This document shows positions 43,121-50,927 of a stretch of 64,000 nt of DNA, one piece after another. The DNA lies in contig CAJTXN010000005.1 in assembly GCA_910583605.1 (NCBI GenBank), forward strand, positions 1 to 64,000. The letters run 5' to 3'. A model generated the notes under the pieces. It ran no database searches, had not been told where the DNA came from, and worked only from the letters and a program-made list of their open reading frames with translations. A program made the translations under genes and the position numbers. This DNA comes from an uncultured Lachnospiraceae bacterium. GTDB taxonomy: Bacteria > Bacillota > Clostridia > Lachnospirales > Lachnospiraceae. Each line of letters starts with the position of its first letter. Position 1 is the first letter of the stretch.

Positions 43121-44290
43121 TTATAGTGTTTCAGAATCAATTTTTTTTGCAGAGAGTTTTCGTTCAATACATCTGTCTGTCAGAAATGCAATAACCGCAA
43201 CTACCGGTACGCCAAGGAACATTCCGATTGTACCGGCCAGCCAGCCGCCGGCCGTTATGGCAAATATAATCCATACAGGACGAAGTCCCGTACTGTCACC
43301 GAGAATCTTCGGTCCAAGATACAGACCGTCAAATTGCTGCAGTGCTAAAATAAGTACACCGAATATTAAAGCGTATTTCCAGTTTATGGTCAGTAATATC
43401 AGAACTCCCGGAACTGCACCGATAAAAGGTCCGAAATAAGGTATCATATTTGTGATGCCTACGATAACGCTGATCAGCATGGTATATTTTAAACCCAGTA
43501 TATTCATAAAGAGAAAACACATAAAACCGATGATGGTTGAGTCAATTGTTTTCCCTATAAGGAATCCGCCAAATATTCTGTTGCAGTCTCCACAGGTGGA
43601 TATGAAGGTATCGGCATGCTCCTTTTTAAAAAAAGCATATATAAAACGTTTACAATTTTTCAGTAATCTGTTTTTATCGATCAGCATATAGCAGGAAACC
43701 ATAATAGCTATAATAATATTGATTATCCAGGAGATAACGGAAACGGAGGTGTTGTACAGCATAGGAAGGATTTTGTCCAGCGACCCCTTTACAAAATCAA
43801 TGATATTTGAACTGTTTTCTTTTACGACATCCGTAACATAAGAGATATCCATATCCGGATATTTTTTGTTGAAATCTTCCAGGAAGATAATAAGCTTATT
43901 GTAGGATTCCTGTACTCCGGAAGAAATATTTTTTAAGCTGGAGTATATTTCCGGAATAATTACCGAGATACAGACGATAATGATGCCAAGAACAAAAATA
44001 TAAGAAATAAAAATAGATAATGCTTTACGCACATTTGCCTTTTTTATCCGGAATATTTTTTCAAACAGTTTTTTGTCCAGTCCTTTTACAAGGGGATTCA
44101 TCAGGTAAGCAATCAGCAGACCGATTAAAAACGGCATTAACATACCGATAATGTGTTCCAGGGATTTTATTGTGGATGCCCAGTGCCATATTATTTTTAA
44201 CAGTATGGCGGATATTATAACGGTCGCTATTACATAGAGAGAAATTGTGTAATATTTTGGATTTTTTTCAAATTTGTGTTTGTTTTCCAC
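43121..44290 (-). CDS. AI-2E family transporter (PerM/YdbI type)
   Basis: A 389-residue membrane protein with about eight helices and the family pattern: two helices at the N-terminus, a large coiled segment (SLKNISSGVQESYNKLIIFLEDFNKKYPD), then GFLIGKTIDSTIIGF, TNMIPYFGPFIGAVPGVL and PKILGDSTGLRPVWIIFAI. Family members have been linked to AI-2 export and to Na+/H+ exchange, so the substrate is open. The start is uncertain: GTG at 44290 (eight bases after GAGGG) or ATG at 44305; the longer frame to 44437 is not supported. Confidence 0.88.
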   Translation of the reverse strand: MENKHKFEKNPKYYTISLYVIATVIISAILLKIIWHWASTIKSLEHIIGMLMPFLIGLLIAYLMNPLVKGLDKKLFEKIFRIKKANVRKALSIFISYIFVLGIIIVCISVIIPEIYSSLKNISSGVQESYNKLIIFLEDFNKKYPDMDISYVTDVVKENSSNIIDFVKGSLDKILPMLYNTSVSVISWIINIIIAIMVSCYMLIDKNRLLKNCKRFIYAFFKKEHADTFISTCGDCNRIFGGFLIGKTIDSTIIGFMCFLFMNILGLKYTMLISVIVGITNMIPYFGPFIGAVPGVLILLTINWKYALIFGVLILALQQFDGLYLGPKILGDSTGLRPVWIIFAITAGGWLAGTIGMFLGVPVVAVIAFLTDRCIERKLSAKKIDSETL

Positions 44291-44410
44291 TTGAACAGCC
44301 CTCATCTCTTTGAAAATCAAAATAATCTTGTGGTGATTAGTATAACATAGATATATCAACTTGCAAATAAAATTTAAAAATTTAATAATATTAGATAAGC
44401 ATACAAAATC

Positions 44411-44460
44411 AAAAAAAGCACCTGCCCCGAAGCTCATACGTCTCCAAAACTGGTACTTCT
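44411..44460 (-). terminator. Terminator after the tRNA-Lys pair
   Basis: On the minus strand AAGTACC pairs with GGTGCTT across an inner G-U-rich stem, followed by seven T residues. It starts a few bases after the second tRNA-Lys gene. Confidence 0.6.
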
Positions 44461-44462
44461 AG

Positions 44463-44535
44463 TGCGCGACCAGGGGTTCGAACCCTGGACACCCTGATTA
44501 AGAGTCAGGTGCTCTACCAACTGAGCTAGTCGCGC
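44463..44535 (-). tRNA. tRNA-Lys (CUU), copy 2 of a tandem pair
   Basis: A 73-nt cloverleaf with acceptor stem GCGCGAC/GTCGCGC, discriminator A and anticodon loop CTCTTAA (anticodon CUU, lysine AAG). It is identical to the copy at 44614-44686 and has its own promoter just upstream. CCA is not encoded. Confidence 0.95.
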
Positions 44536-44557
44536 ATATATTTTTAATGCGAAAATC

Positions 44558-44586
44558 ATTATATATCAAAAAATGTAAAAATGCAA
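44558..44586 (-). promoter_or_regulatory. Promoter of the second tRNA-Lys copy
   Basis: On the minus strand TTGCAT (44581-44586) and TATAAT (44558-44563) are 17 bp apart, 23 bp before the tRNA. The same hexamers and spacing occur in front of the first copy. Confidence 0.75.
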
Positions 44587-44613
44587 GCTTTTTTTAAAAA
44601 AGTTTTAATTCAA

Positions 44614-44686
44614 TGCGCGACCAGGGGTTCGAACCCTGGACACCCTGATTAAGAGTCAGGTGCTCTACCAACTGAGCTAGTCGCGC
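44614..44686 (-). tRNA. tRNA-Lys (CUU), copy 1 of a tandem pair
   Basis: Base-for-base identical to the copy at 44463-44535: anticodon CUU, discriminator A, no encoded CCA. The two genes are 78 bp apart in the same orientation. Confidence 0.95.
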
Positions 44687-44700
44687 GGAACGCTTTGGAT

Positions 44701-44729
44701 ATTATAGAGGAAAACGGAATAAAATGCAA
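44701..44729 (-). promoter_or_regulatory. Promoter of the first tRNA-Lys copy
   Basis: On the minus strand TTGCAT (44724-44729) and TATAAT (44701-44706) with a 17-bp spacer, 15 bp before the tRNA gene. Confidence 0.75.
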
Positions 44730-44842
44730 GCGGTTTTTAAAATTATCGTTGACGGTAAAAATAAAAAATGATATCGTTCTTATAAATATATTGATAATAT
44801 TACAGATACAATAACAAAATTCTCAGAAAGAAGGAACGGATA

Positions 44843-46099
44843 ATGAAGATTTTAGTTGTAATAGATATGCAGAAAGATTTTATTGATGGTTCTTTGGGGA
44901 CAAAGGAAGCATTAGCCATTGTTGAACCGATAGCAGAAAAAATAAGAGATTATAAAAAACAGGGCATTAAAATTATATTTACCAGAGATACGCATACCAG
45001 AAATTATCCGGAAACACAGGAAGGTAAAAATCTTCCGGTGGAACATTGTATAGAAGGAACGCCGGGATTTGAAATAGATGGAGCGTTGGATACCGATGAT
45101 TCCGTTATTGTAAATAAGAATACATTCGGTTCAGCGGATTTACCGGAAGTCATCCGGAAAACCGCAGGGGAACTTTCAAATACAGGTGAATTGGAGATTG
45201 AATTATGCGGACTGTGTACGGATATCTGTGTAATATCCAATGCAATGATATTAAAGGCGTTTTTTCCGGAAGCCGTTATATCCGTGGATGCCGGCTGCTG
45301 TGCAGGGGTGACGCCGGAAAGTCATGTAAACGCCCTGAATGCAATGAAAATGTGTCAGATAAAAATATACGGGAATACTTTGTGTAAGAAAAAAAAATAT
45401 GATTGTCCGTCAGTGGCGGCGGATATGGTGGTATTTTCCGTAAGAGATACCCGGCCGGAATCATACCGGGAACCGGAAATAAAGAAGTTCTCGGTCCTGC
45501 TGATCCGGCGGGGAGCCAATCCTTATATGGGATGCTGGGCCATTCCGGGGGGATTTGTAGAGAAAAATGAAACGGTAGAACAGGCGGCATATCGTGAATT
45601 GAAAGAGGAAACGGGAATTGAAAATGTAACGCTCCGGCAGTTGCAGGTGTTCAGCCAGCCGGACAGGGATAAACGGGGCTGGGTCATGTCTTCCGCATTT
45701 ATGGCTTTGGCGGAATCGGAGCAATTGCATGTAGTATCCGGTGATGATGCCGCAGATGCCAAATGGTTTGAAACGGAACTGACGGAAACCGGAATTGAAG
45801 AGCTGGACGATCAGGAGGAACCGGACGGAAAAACAGTCGGGAAGGAATGGGAAAAAGGAAAAATCCGGTTATATAAGTTAAATCTCACGGCGGAGCAGGA
45901 AAATGAAGAAGAACAGGTTTTAACCGCGTTGCTGCAGATAGAAAACAACGGTTATATGCCGGGAGCCGGAGAAATAAAGATACTATGGTCCCGGGGACTT
46001 GCATTTGATCATGCGGCAATTATTACACTGGCGGTTATGAGACTGAAAGAAGGACTGACCGGTTCAGGAACTGAAGCGGGTGTCAGGGAAATAAAATAA
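44843..46099 (+). CDS. Nicotinamidase/isochorismatase-like hydrolase fused to a Nudix domain
   Basis: A 418-residue two-domain protein. Residues 1-180 form a cysteine hydrolase of the nicotinamidase group: triad D8, K92, C129 (in CTDICV) and probable metal ligands D49, H51, H68. Residues about 213-375 form a Nudix hydrolase with a complete box at 237-259 (G-x5-E-x7-REL-x-EE-x-G-I). One chain could deamidate nicotinamide and cleave a nucleoside-diphosphate-linked molecule such as ADP-ribose, both steps of NAD turnover; substrates are inferred from family. AGAAGGA precedes the ATG. It stands alone between the tRNAs and a terminator. Confidence 0.85.
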   Translation: MKILVVIDMQKDFIDGSLGTKEALAIVEPIAEKIRDYKKQGIKIIFTRDTHTRNYPETQEGKNLPVEHCIEGTPGFEIDGALDTDDSVIVNKNTFGSADLPEVIRKTAGELSNTGELEIELCGLCTDICVISNAMILKAFFPEAVISVDAGCCAGVTPESHVNALNAMKMCQIKIYGNTLCKKKKYDCPSVAADMVVFSVRDTRPESYREPEIKKFSVLLIRRGANPYMGCWAIPGGFVEKNETVEQAAYRELKEETGIENVTLRQLQVFSQPDRDKRGWVMSSAFMALAESEQLHVVSGDDAADAKWFETELTETGIEELDDQEEPDGKTVGKEWEKGKIRLYKLNLTAEQENEEEQVLTALLQIENNGYMPGAGEIKILWSRGLAFDHAAIITLAVMRLKEGLTGSGTEAGVREIK

Positions 46100-46121
46100 G
46101 AATATAAACAAATTGTAAAAA

Positions 46122-46165
46122 ATGCGGAGAACCGTTCTAAAAGGGACAGGCTCCGCATAAATTAT
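46122..46165 (+). terminator. Terminator after the nicotinamidase-Nudix gene
   Basis: ATGCGGAG (46122-46129) pairs with CTCCGCAT (46151-46158) around a partly paired inner loop, followed by AAATTATT. The U tract is short. Confidence 0.6.
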
Positions 46166-46210
46166 TTATAGAATCTTTAATTTGGGTGATACGGAAAAGA
46201 GGGGTATGGA

Positions 46211-46795
46211 TTGAAGGAAAAAAGAATATCGGTATGTCTGCTTCTGCTGTGTGTACTGGGAATGGCCATTGTTTACGGAAAATGGGGAAACCGTCAGGAC
46301 ATGGAAACGGATATGCATGCAGGCCAATCGGCATATGGTCATTCTGGACCGGAAACCTATGCCATGGTACTGAAATCATATGAGGGGATATATCCGGTGG
46401 ATATGACTGACATGGAAATATTAAACGGTGGAACGGAGTTAAATATTGTATTGGATGAAAATAAAGCAAAACAGCTTTTGAAAGGCGACATATTTGAAAT
46501 AATATTGTCATATTCCATTATGCCCCTTTCCGGTAATACGGTTACGGATATCGTCATATCCGGAAATAATATACTGGAAAGCGAAATCAGCAGAAATTGC
46601 GGCAACAAAAATATTGCCATTATTTCCCATTTGATAAAGCCGGAAGAAACGATAGAACTGTATAAAGGGAATAATTATGAATTTGATGCATGGGTAGAGA
46701 TATATGGAAGGACAGGCATTAAACAGGAGAATAATATTTATGGGACGCCCATGATACAAAAATTAAATCTTCATTGTAAAATAAATGTTGAGTAA
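46211..46795 (+). CDS. Secreted or membrane-anchored protein of unknown function
   Basis: A 194-residue protein with an N-terminal hydrophobic segment (ISVCLLLLCVLGMAIVYG) that is a signal or anchor. A cysteine at residue 9 or 14 lies in this segment, but there is no clear lipobox. The rest, from about residue 50, appears beta-rich and carries no motif I recognise. The TTG start at 46211 has AGAGGGG ahead. Its neighbours give no hint of a role. Confidence 0.65.
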   Translation: MKEKRISVCLLLLCVLGMAIVYGKWGNRQDMETDMHAGQSAYGHSGPETYAMVLKSYEGIYPVDMTDMEILNGGTELNIVLDENKAKQLLKGDIFEIILSYSIMPLSGNTVTDIVISGNNILESEISRNCGNKNIAIISHLIKPEETIELYKGNNYEFDAWVEIYGRTGIKQENNIYGTPMIQKLNLHCKINVE

Positions 46796-46907
46796 GTTCG
46801 AATAAGTAATAAAATATATGAAAATTTCGTGAAAAGAACCTTTTATATATTCCTTTATTCTGCTATAATTATATTAGTTGTACCCGTTTATAAAAGGGCA
46901 CAGACTG

Positions 46908-46922
46908 CTATATCTGTACAGG
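46908..46922. repeat. Left copy of a perfect inverted repeat around the PIN/NYN gene
   Basis: CTATATCTGTACAGG is the exact reverse complement of 48187-48201. It lies 39 bp before the gene start and about 40 bp after a TATAAT at 46864-46869. It contains the palindrome CTGTACAG. Confidence 0.6.
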
Positions 46923-46961
46923 TAAATAAGTGAGTGCTTGAACAGAAAGGTAATATTTTAA

Positions 46962-48179
46962 ATGACAGTTTATTTAGTAGATTTCGAGAATGTGAGATCG
47001 GAGGGTTTAAAGGGAGTTGAAGAATTAACATCAGAGGATAAGGTTGTAATATTTTATAGTAAGAATGCGGATGCAATAACATTTGATGTTCACACATTAT
47101 TGAGCAAAAGCCCGGCAGAGATAGAGACTTACAGAATTCTCAGAGGAGGGCATAATTCCCTTGATTTTCAATTATCAACGTATTTGGGGTATCTGGTCAT
47201 GGAGAATTCTTTTAAGGAAATCGTTATAATCAGCAAAGACAAGGGATTTTTATGTGTAACAAATTTCTGGGAAGAGAACAGGGATAAATGTAATTGTGAC
47301 ATCAAGTTGTGCAGAAGTATCAGGGCGGCATTTGATAATATTGAACTGGATAATGATTTTGAAGACGGCCTTGCAGGCAGATTTATTGAGAGACTGAGCG
47401 GAAAAGACGGAGTGATTCTTTCGGTTAACGGAGAAGAGGTTTCCAAAGAGGCACTGGATGAATCTGCCGGCGGGGAGAGTAATGAGAAACAGGTATCAGA
47501 GGAACGTCAGACAGAAGATACCGCATCCGGAAAAGAGAGAACGGAAACCAGAGTATATGGCAGACCGCCGGGACCGAAACGTACTACATATAGTACGAAT
47601 ATATTTACAAAATCGGAACCTTATTACAGAGTTCCAAATCAGGAAGGCAGCAGGAACCGGAAGCCGTGGCAGAATGATGAGCGCAAGTCAAATGAGCCGT
47701 GGAGACAGGCTGCCGGCGATAAGAAACCATGGAAGCCGGGAAAACCGGGAACCAGGAAACAACATTCCGGGCATAAGAATGAACCGGATAGCAATAAACG
47801 GGACGTTGAAGAGGAACTTCCGGTGAACCGTCTGATCAATAAGGCAATGGAAAAACTTATAAACAGTCCGGCGGACAGGATGCCGGCTCCTTCGGCAGAT
47901 TTATCTGTGACGAAGCCGCTTCCGCCGAATCCGCAGAATCCAATATCAAAGAATAAAGTATTTGCAGCGGAAATTAAGCTGAATATTGATGAAGATGTCC
48001 GGGAATTGATAAAAGATAAATATGATGAATCATATGTTCCTGTGCTGGTAGAGGCAATTGGAATGTCTACGGGAAAACAGCATTTTTATAAAATGATGGT
48101 AAATAAAGTTGGTCAGGAAAAGGGATTGGATTTGTATAGGATGATAAAAAGCCATTATACTAATCTCAAGAGAAAATAA
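46962..48179 (+). CDS. PIN/NYN-type nuclease-domain protein
   Basis: A 405-residue protein. The N-terminal about 150 residues look like a PIN-like RNase domain: TVYLVDFENV (D7), DFQLSTYLGYLV, IVIISKDKGFLCVTNFW and a late acidic stretch. A central region (about 165-320) is rich in Arg, Lys, Pro, Gly and Asn and probably disordered, suited to RNA contact. A C-terminal helical domain of about 75 residues (INIDEDVRELIKDKYDESYVPVLVEA) is unknown to me. RNA cleavage is inferred from the fold. AGAAAGGT precedes the ATG. It is flanked by perfect 15-bp inverted repeats. Confidence 0.7.
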   Translation: MTVYLVDFENVRSEGLKGVEELTSEDKVVIFYSKNADAITFDVHTLLSKSPAEIETYRILRGGHNSLDFQLSTYLGYLVMENSFKEIVIISKDKGFLCVTNFWEENRDKCNCDIKLCRSIRAAFDNIELDNDFEDGLAGRFIERLSGKDGVILSVNGEEVSKEALDESAGGESNEKQVSEERQTEDTASGKERTETRVYGRPPGPKRTTYSTNIFTKSEPYYRVPNQEGSRNRKPWQNDERKSNEPWRQAAGDKKPWKPGKPGTRKQHSGHKNEPDSNKRDVEEELPVNRLINKAMEKLINSPADRMPAPSADLSVTKPLPPNPQNPISKNKVFAAEIKLNIDEDVRELIKDKYDESYVPVLVEAIGMSTGKQHFYKMMVNKVGQEKGLDLYRMIKSHYTNLKRK

Positions 48180-48186
48180 TAATATG

Positions 48187-48201
48187 CCTGTACAGATATA
48201 G
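48187..48201. repeat. Right copy of the inverted repeat around the PIN/NYN gene
   Basis: CCTGTACAGATATAG, exact reverse complement of 46908-46922, starting 8 bp after the stop codon. No target-site duplication is seen outside the two arms. Confidence 0.6.
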
Positions 48202-48264
48202 TTAATAAAGCTCACAAAACTATTTTATTACGGAATAAAAAGAGGAAGGTATGCAGTTGATATT

Positions 48265-48762
48265 ATGGCAAAATCAAAAGAAAAAGACAATAAAACAAAT
48301 GCCATGAGGATTTTGGATAAAAATAAAGTAAAATATCGTATAAATACTTATGAATGTGATGAATTTAAAGATGGAATCAGCATTGCAGATATGTTGGGGC
48401 AACCGTATGAGCGTTCATTTAAAACACTGGTCACAGTGGGAAAAAGCAGGAATTATTATGTGTTCGTGATACCGATTGCGGAAGAACTGGATATGAAAAA
48501 GGCAGCAAAGGCTGTGTCTGAAAAAAATATAGAAATGATACATGTGAAAGAGATTAATAATATTACAGGATATATCAGAGGGGGATGTACACCGGTTGGA
48601 ATGAAGAAAAATTATATGACGGTAATTCATGAAAGTGTTAATGATTTTGATGAGATAATTGTAAGTGGAGGGAAAATAGGCGTCCAGATACTGTTATCAC
48701 CCATTGATCTGATCCAGGTTACGGGGGCTGTTACCGGGGATATTATTGTGAAGAAAGAGTGA
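48265..48762 (+). CDS. ybaK: Cys-tRNA(Pro)/Cys-tRNA(Cys) deacylase YbaK
   Basis: A 165-residue editing enzyme that removes cysteine mischarged on tRNA-Pro. The YbaK/EbsC fold is recognisable: AMRILDKNKVKYRI at the start, FKTLVTVG with the catalytic-region lysine, YVFVIPIAEELDMKKAAKAV and the Gly-rich loop YIRGGCTPVGMKK. The Shine-Dalgarno sequence (AGAGGAAGG) is rather far from the ATG. Its stop overlaps the region ahead of the EAL gene, so the two are probably co-transcribed. Confidence 0.92.
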   Translation: MAKSKEKDNKTNAMRILDKNKVKYRINTYECDEFKDGISIADMLGQPYERSFKTLVTVGKSRNYYVFVIPIAEELDMKKAAKAVSEKNIEMIHVKEINNITGYIRGGCTPVGMKKNYMTVIHESVNDFDEIIVSGGKIGVQILLSPIDLIQVTGAVTGDIIVKKE

Positions 48763-48767
48763 TAATT

Positions 48768-50708
48768 ATGTACAATATACATTATGACATCTGTGCGATT
48801 CTGGTGCTTGTGGCAGAGATAGTTTTATATTATTCCAGAAAAAACCTTAAGGTTGGGCAAAACAAAATATATATCTGCATGATTTATCTGCTGTTTATAT
48901 CCACATCCTGTGATCTGGCAGTGGGAATTATTGCGAATGCCGGGATGGAGTTACCGGTTGGACCTGCGTTTTTTGTGAATACTTTATATTTTGTTGCTCA
49001 TATTGCGCTCCCTATGTTATTTGTAATATATAACATTAGTATGACAACAAAAGCCAGTAAGTATAAAAGGTGGATGAAAACACTGTTTTTTACACCTTAT
49101 ATTATAGTGCTGCTGTTACTGATTTCCAATGTGTTTACCGAGTTTATTTTTGAAATAAATGAGAACGGTCAATATATCAGGGGACCAGGAATGTTTCTTT
49201 TGTACATCGCAGCCATTATTTATTTTTTATGTACGATCATATATGTAACAAAGAACAGCAGATATATTGAAGGTTATAAGATATTTTGTGTCTATCTGTT
49301 TATAGCGGTGATATCAGTTCCGGTAGCCCTGCAGACTTTATATCCTTATTTACTTGTTGAAGGTTTTGGGGAAGCAATTTGCTTTCTGCTGATTTATGCA
49401 AGTCTGGAGCAGAGGGCAGATTTGGTGGACGGAGTACTTGGTCTGTACAATAAAAAGGCATTTGTGAATTTTGCCAATATAAATATCAAAGAGGATAACT
49501 CCGTTTCCGTTATGTCCGTATCTGTGGATGATGTGGATTATCTGGAGAGAAATTTCGGAATCGAGTGCATGGCCGGGCTTGAATTTGCAATAGCAGAATT
49601 TTTAAAGACAATTTCTTCAGGGGTTGAAATTTATCATGTGGGTGATTACATTTTTTATATTGTAGACAGTGAAACGGAGTCAGACGGAGAAGTATTGGAT
49701 GAGATTGCAAAGAAGATACAGAATACCTGCACAAACAACTGGATGGTTGGGGATGTGGAGATTCCGGTAGATATGGATATCTGCATTATAAGGTGTCCGG
49801 AGGATGTAAACAGTCTGGAGCAGATATTTGACTGTACCGAGTATATTTCAAATGAGGAACACGGCAGAGGAACCAGGATTGTTTATGCCAATGAGTTCAA
49901 GTCTTTTTACGGAAACAGAAAAAACCAGATACGGAAAGCCATACAAAAAGCCATTCAGGAAGAAAGTTTTCAGGTATATTACCAGCCGATATATTCTACG
50001 AAAGAGGGAAGGGTTAATTCTGCAGAAGCACTTGTACGTCTGATTGATGATGAGCTGGGATTTATTTCTCCGGAAGAATTTATACCGATTGCGGAAGAAG
50101 ACGGTTCTATACTGAAAGTCGGCCGGTTTGTTCTGGAAAATGTGTGCCGGCTGATTAAGGAAAACGATATAAAGGCAAAAGGGATTGAATATATTGAAGT
50201 AAATGTTTCCGTTATAGAGTGTATGAAGCACAATATGGCGTCCAGGGTAGCCGGTATGATTAATCGTTACGGATTGGAACCGGGACAGATTAATCTGGAA
50301 ATAACCGAGACTGCGGCTATGAATTCACCGGAAATCGTGGGTAATAATATGATTCATCTGGTGGATTACGGCGTGAATTTCTCTCTGGATGATTATGGTT
50401 CGGGATATTCTAACATCAACTATCTTGTGGAATTGCCGTTTAACCTTATTAAAGTGGATAAAAATATAGTATGGTCTTCTTTTGCAAACGAAAAAGCCGG
50501 AATTGCACTGGCCAGCAGTATTGCCATGATTCGAAGACTGGAATATAAAATTGTGGCAGAAGGAGTGGAAACCAAAGAGCAGGCAGATAAACTTACGGAA
50601 ATGGGATGTGAATATCTTCAGGGATATTATTTTTCAAAGCCGTTGCCAGAAACGGATTTTATTCTATATATTTCGAAACTGAATGAGTCAGATGCTACTT
50701 GTGTCTGA
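48768..50708 (+). CDS. Membrane-bound c-di-GMP phosphodiesterase (degenerate GGDEF plus EAL)
   Basis: A 646-residue protein with about seven membrane helices (1-220), a GGDEF domain whose active-site motif is replaced by VGDYIF, and an EAL domain with catalytic and metal residues in place: AEALVR (about 420), EVNVSV, NLEITETA, LDDYGSGYSN, KVDK, VAEGVETKEQ and LQGYYFSKP. It should hydrolyse c-di-GMP while the inactive GGDEF acts as a regulator. A GTG at 48759 is an alternative start overlapping the ybaK stop; the ATG at 48768 is better spaced from AAAGAG. Confidence 0.93.
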   Translation: MYNIHYDICAILVLVAEIVLYYSRKNLKVGQNKIYICMIYLLFISTSCDLAVGIIANAGMELPVGPAFFVNTLYFVAHIALPMLFVIYNISMTTKASKYKRWMKTLFFTPYIIVLLLLISNVFTEFIFEINENGQYIRGPGMFLLYIAAIIYFLCTIIYVTKNSRYIEGYKIFCVYLFIAVISVPVALQTLYPYLLVEGFGEAICFLLIYASLEQRADLVDGVLGLYNKKAFVNFANINIKEDNSVSVMSVSVDDVDYLERNFGIECMAGLEFAIAEFLKTISSGVEIYHVGDYIFYIVDSETESDGEVLDEIAKKIQNTCTNNWMVGDVEIPVDMDICIIRCPEDVNSLEQIFDCTEYISNEEHGRGTRIVYANEFKSFYGNRKNQIRKAIQKAIQEESFQVYYQPIYSTKEGRVNSAEALVRLIDDELGFISPEEFIPIAEEDGSILKVGRFVLENVCRLIKENDIKAKGIEYIEVNVSVIECMKHNMASRVAGMINRYGLEPGQINLEITETAAMNSPEIVGNNMIHLVDYGVNFSLDDYGSGYSNINYLVELPFNLIKVDKNIVWSSFANEKAGIALASSIAMIRRLEYKIVAEGVETKEQADKLTEMGCEYLQGYYFSKPLPETDFILYISKLNESDATCV

Positions 50709-50768
50709 GACTGAATTACCGGTTTTGTGCATATGTTGGATAAATTGAACGAAATATTAAAATTTTTC

Positions 50769-50797
50769 TTGTTATGTTTGTGGAAATAGGATATAAT
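50769..50797 (+). promoter_or_regulatory. Promoter of the starch-binding-protein gene
   Basis: TTGTTA (50769-50774) and TATAAT (50792-50797) are 17 bp apart. They imply a 5' leader of about 120 nt before the ATG at 50928, with short inverted repeats (CAGG at 50879-50882 with CCTG at 50895-50898) but no riboswitch I recognise. Confidence 0.65.
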
Positions 50798-50927
50798 ATA
50801 ATCATTCTATATGCGTTTTTTGTTGTGAAAAATGATGATATAGCATTGGGTAGTTACGGTTTTTTAGTGATTTTTTACAGGGGGCGGAAATTACCTGAAA
50901 GCAAATTTTTGAAAGGAGAATGATTGT

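Noticed and set aside
44291..44437. 49-codon N-terminal extension of the AI-2E transporter
   Set aside because: It is Phe/Ile/Cys-rich, has no ribosome-binding site, and family members start near the GTG/ATG at 44290-44305.
46137..46511. Minus-strand ORF of 124 codons
   Set aside because: It lies opposite the 46211 gene and across the terminator; its Pro/His/Phe-rich composition is typical of an antisense shadow.
46908..48201. The inverted repeats around the PIN/NYN gene as ends of an insertion sequence
   Set aside because: No transposase is inside, no target duplication flanks the arms, and the arms lie asymmetrically; kept only as an unexplained repeat.
50798..50927. Possible riboswitch (for example c-di-GMP sensing) in the leader of the starch-binding gene
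   Set aside because: I could not find the conserved GEMM-I or GEMM-II cores; only short stems are visible.
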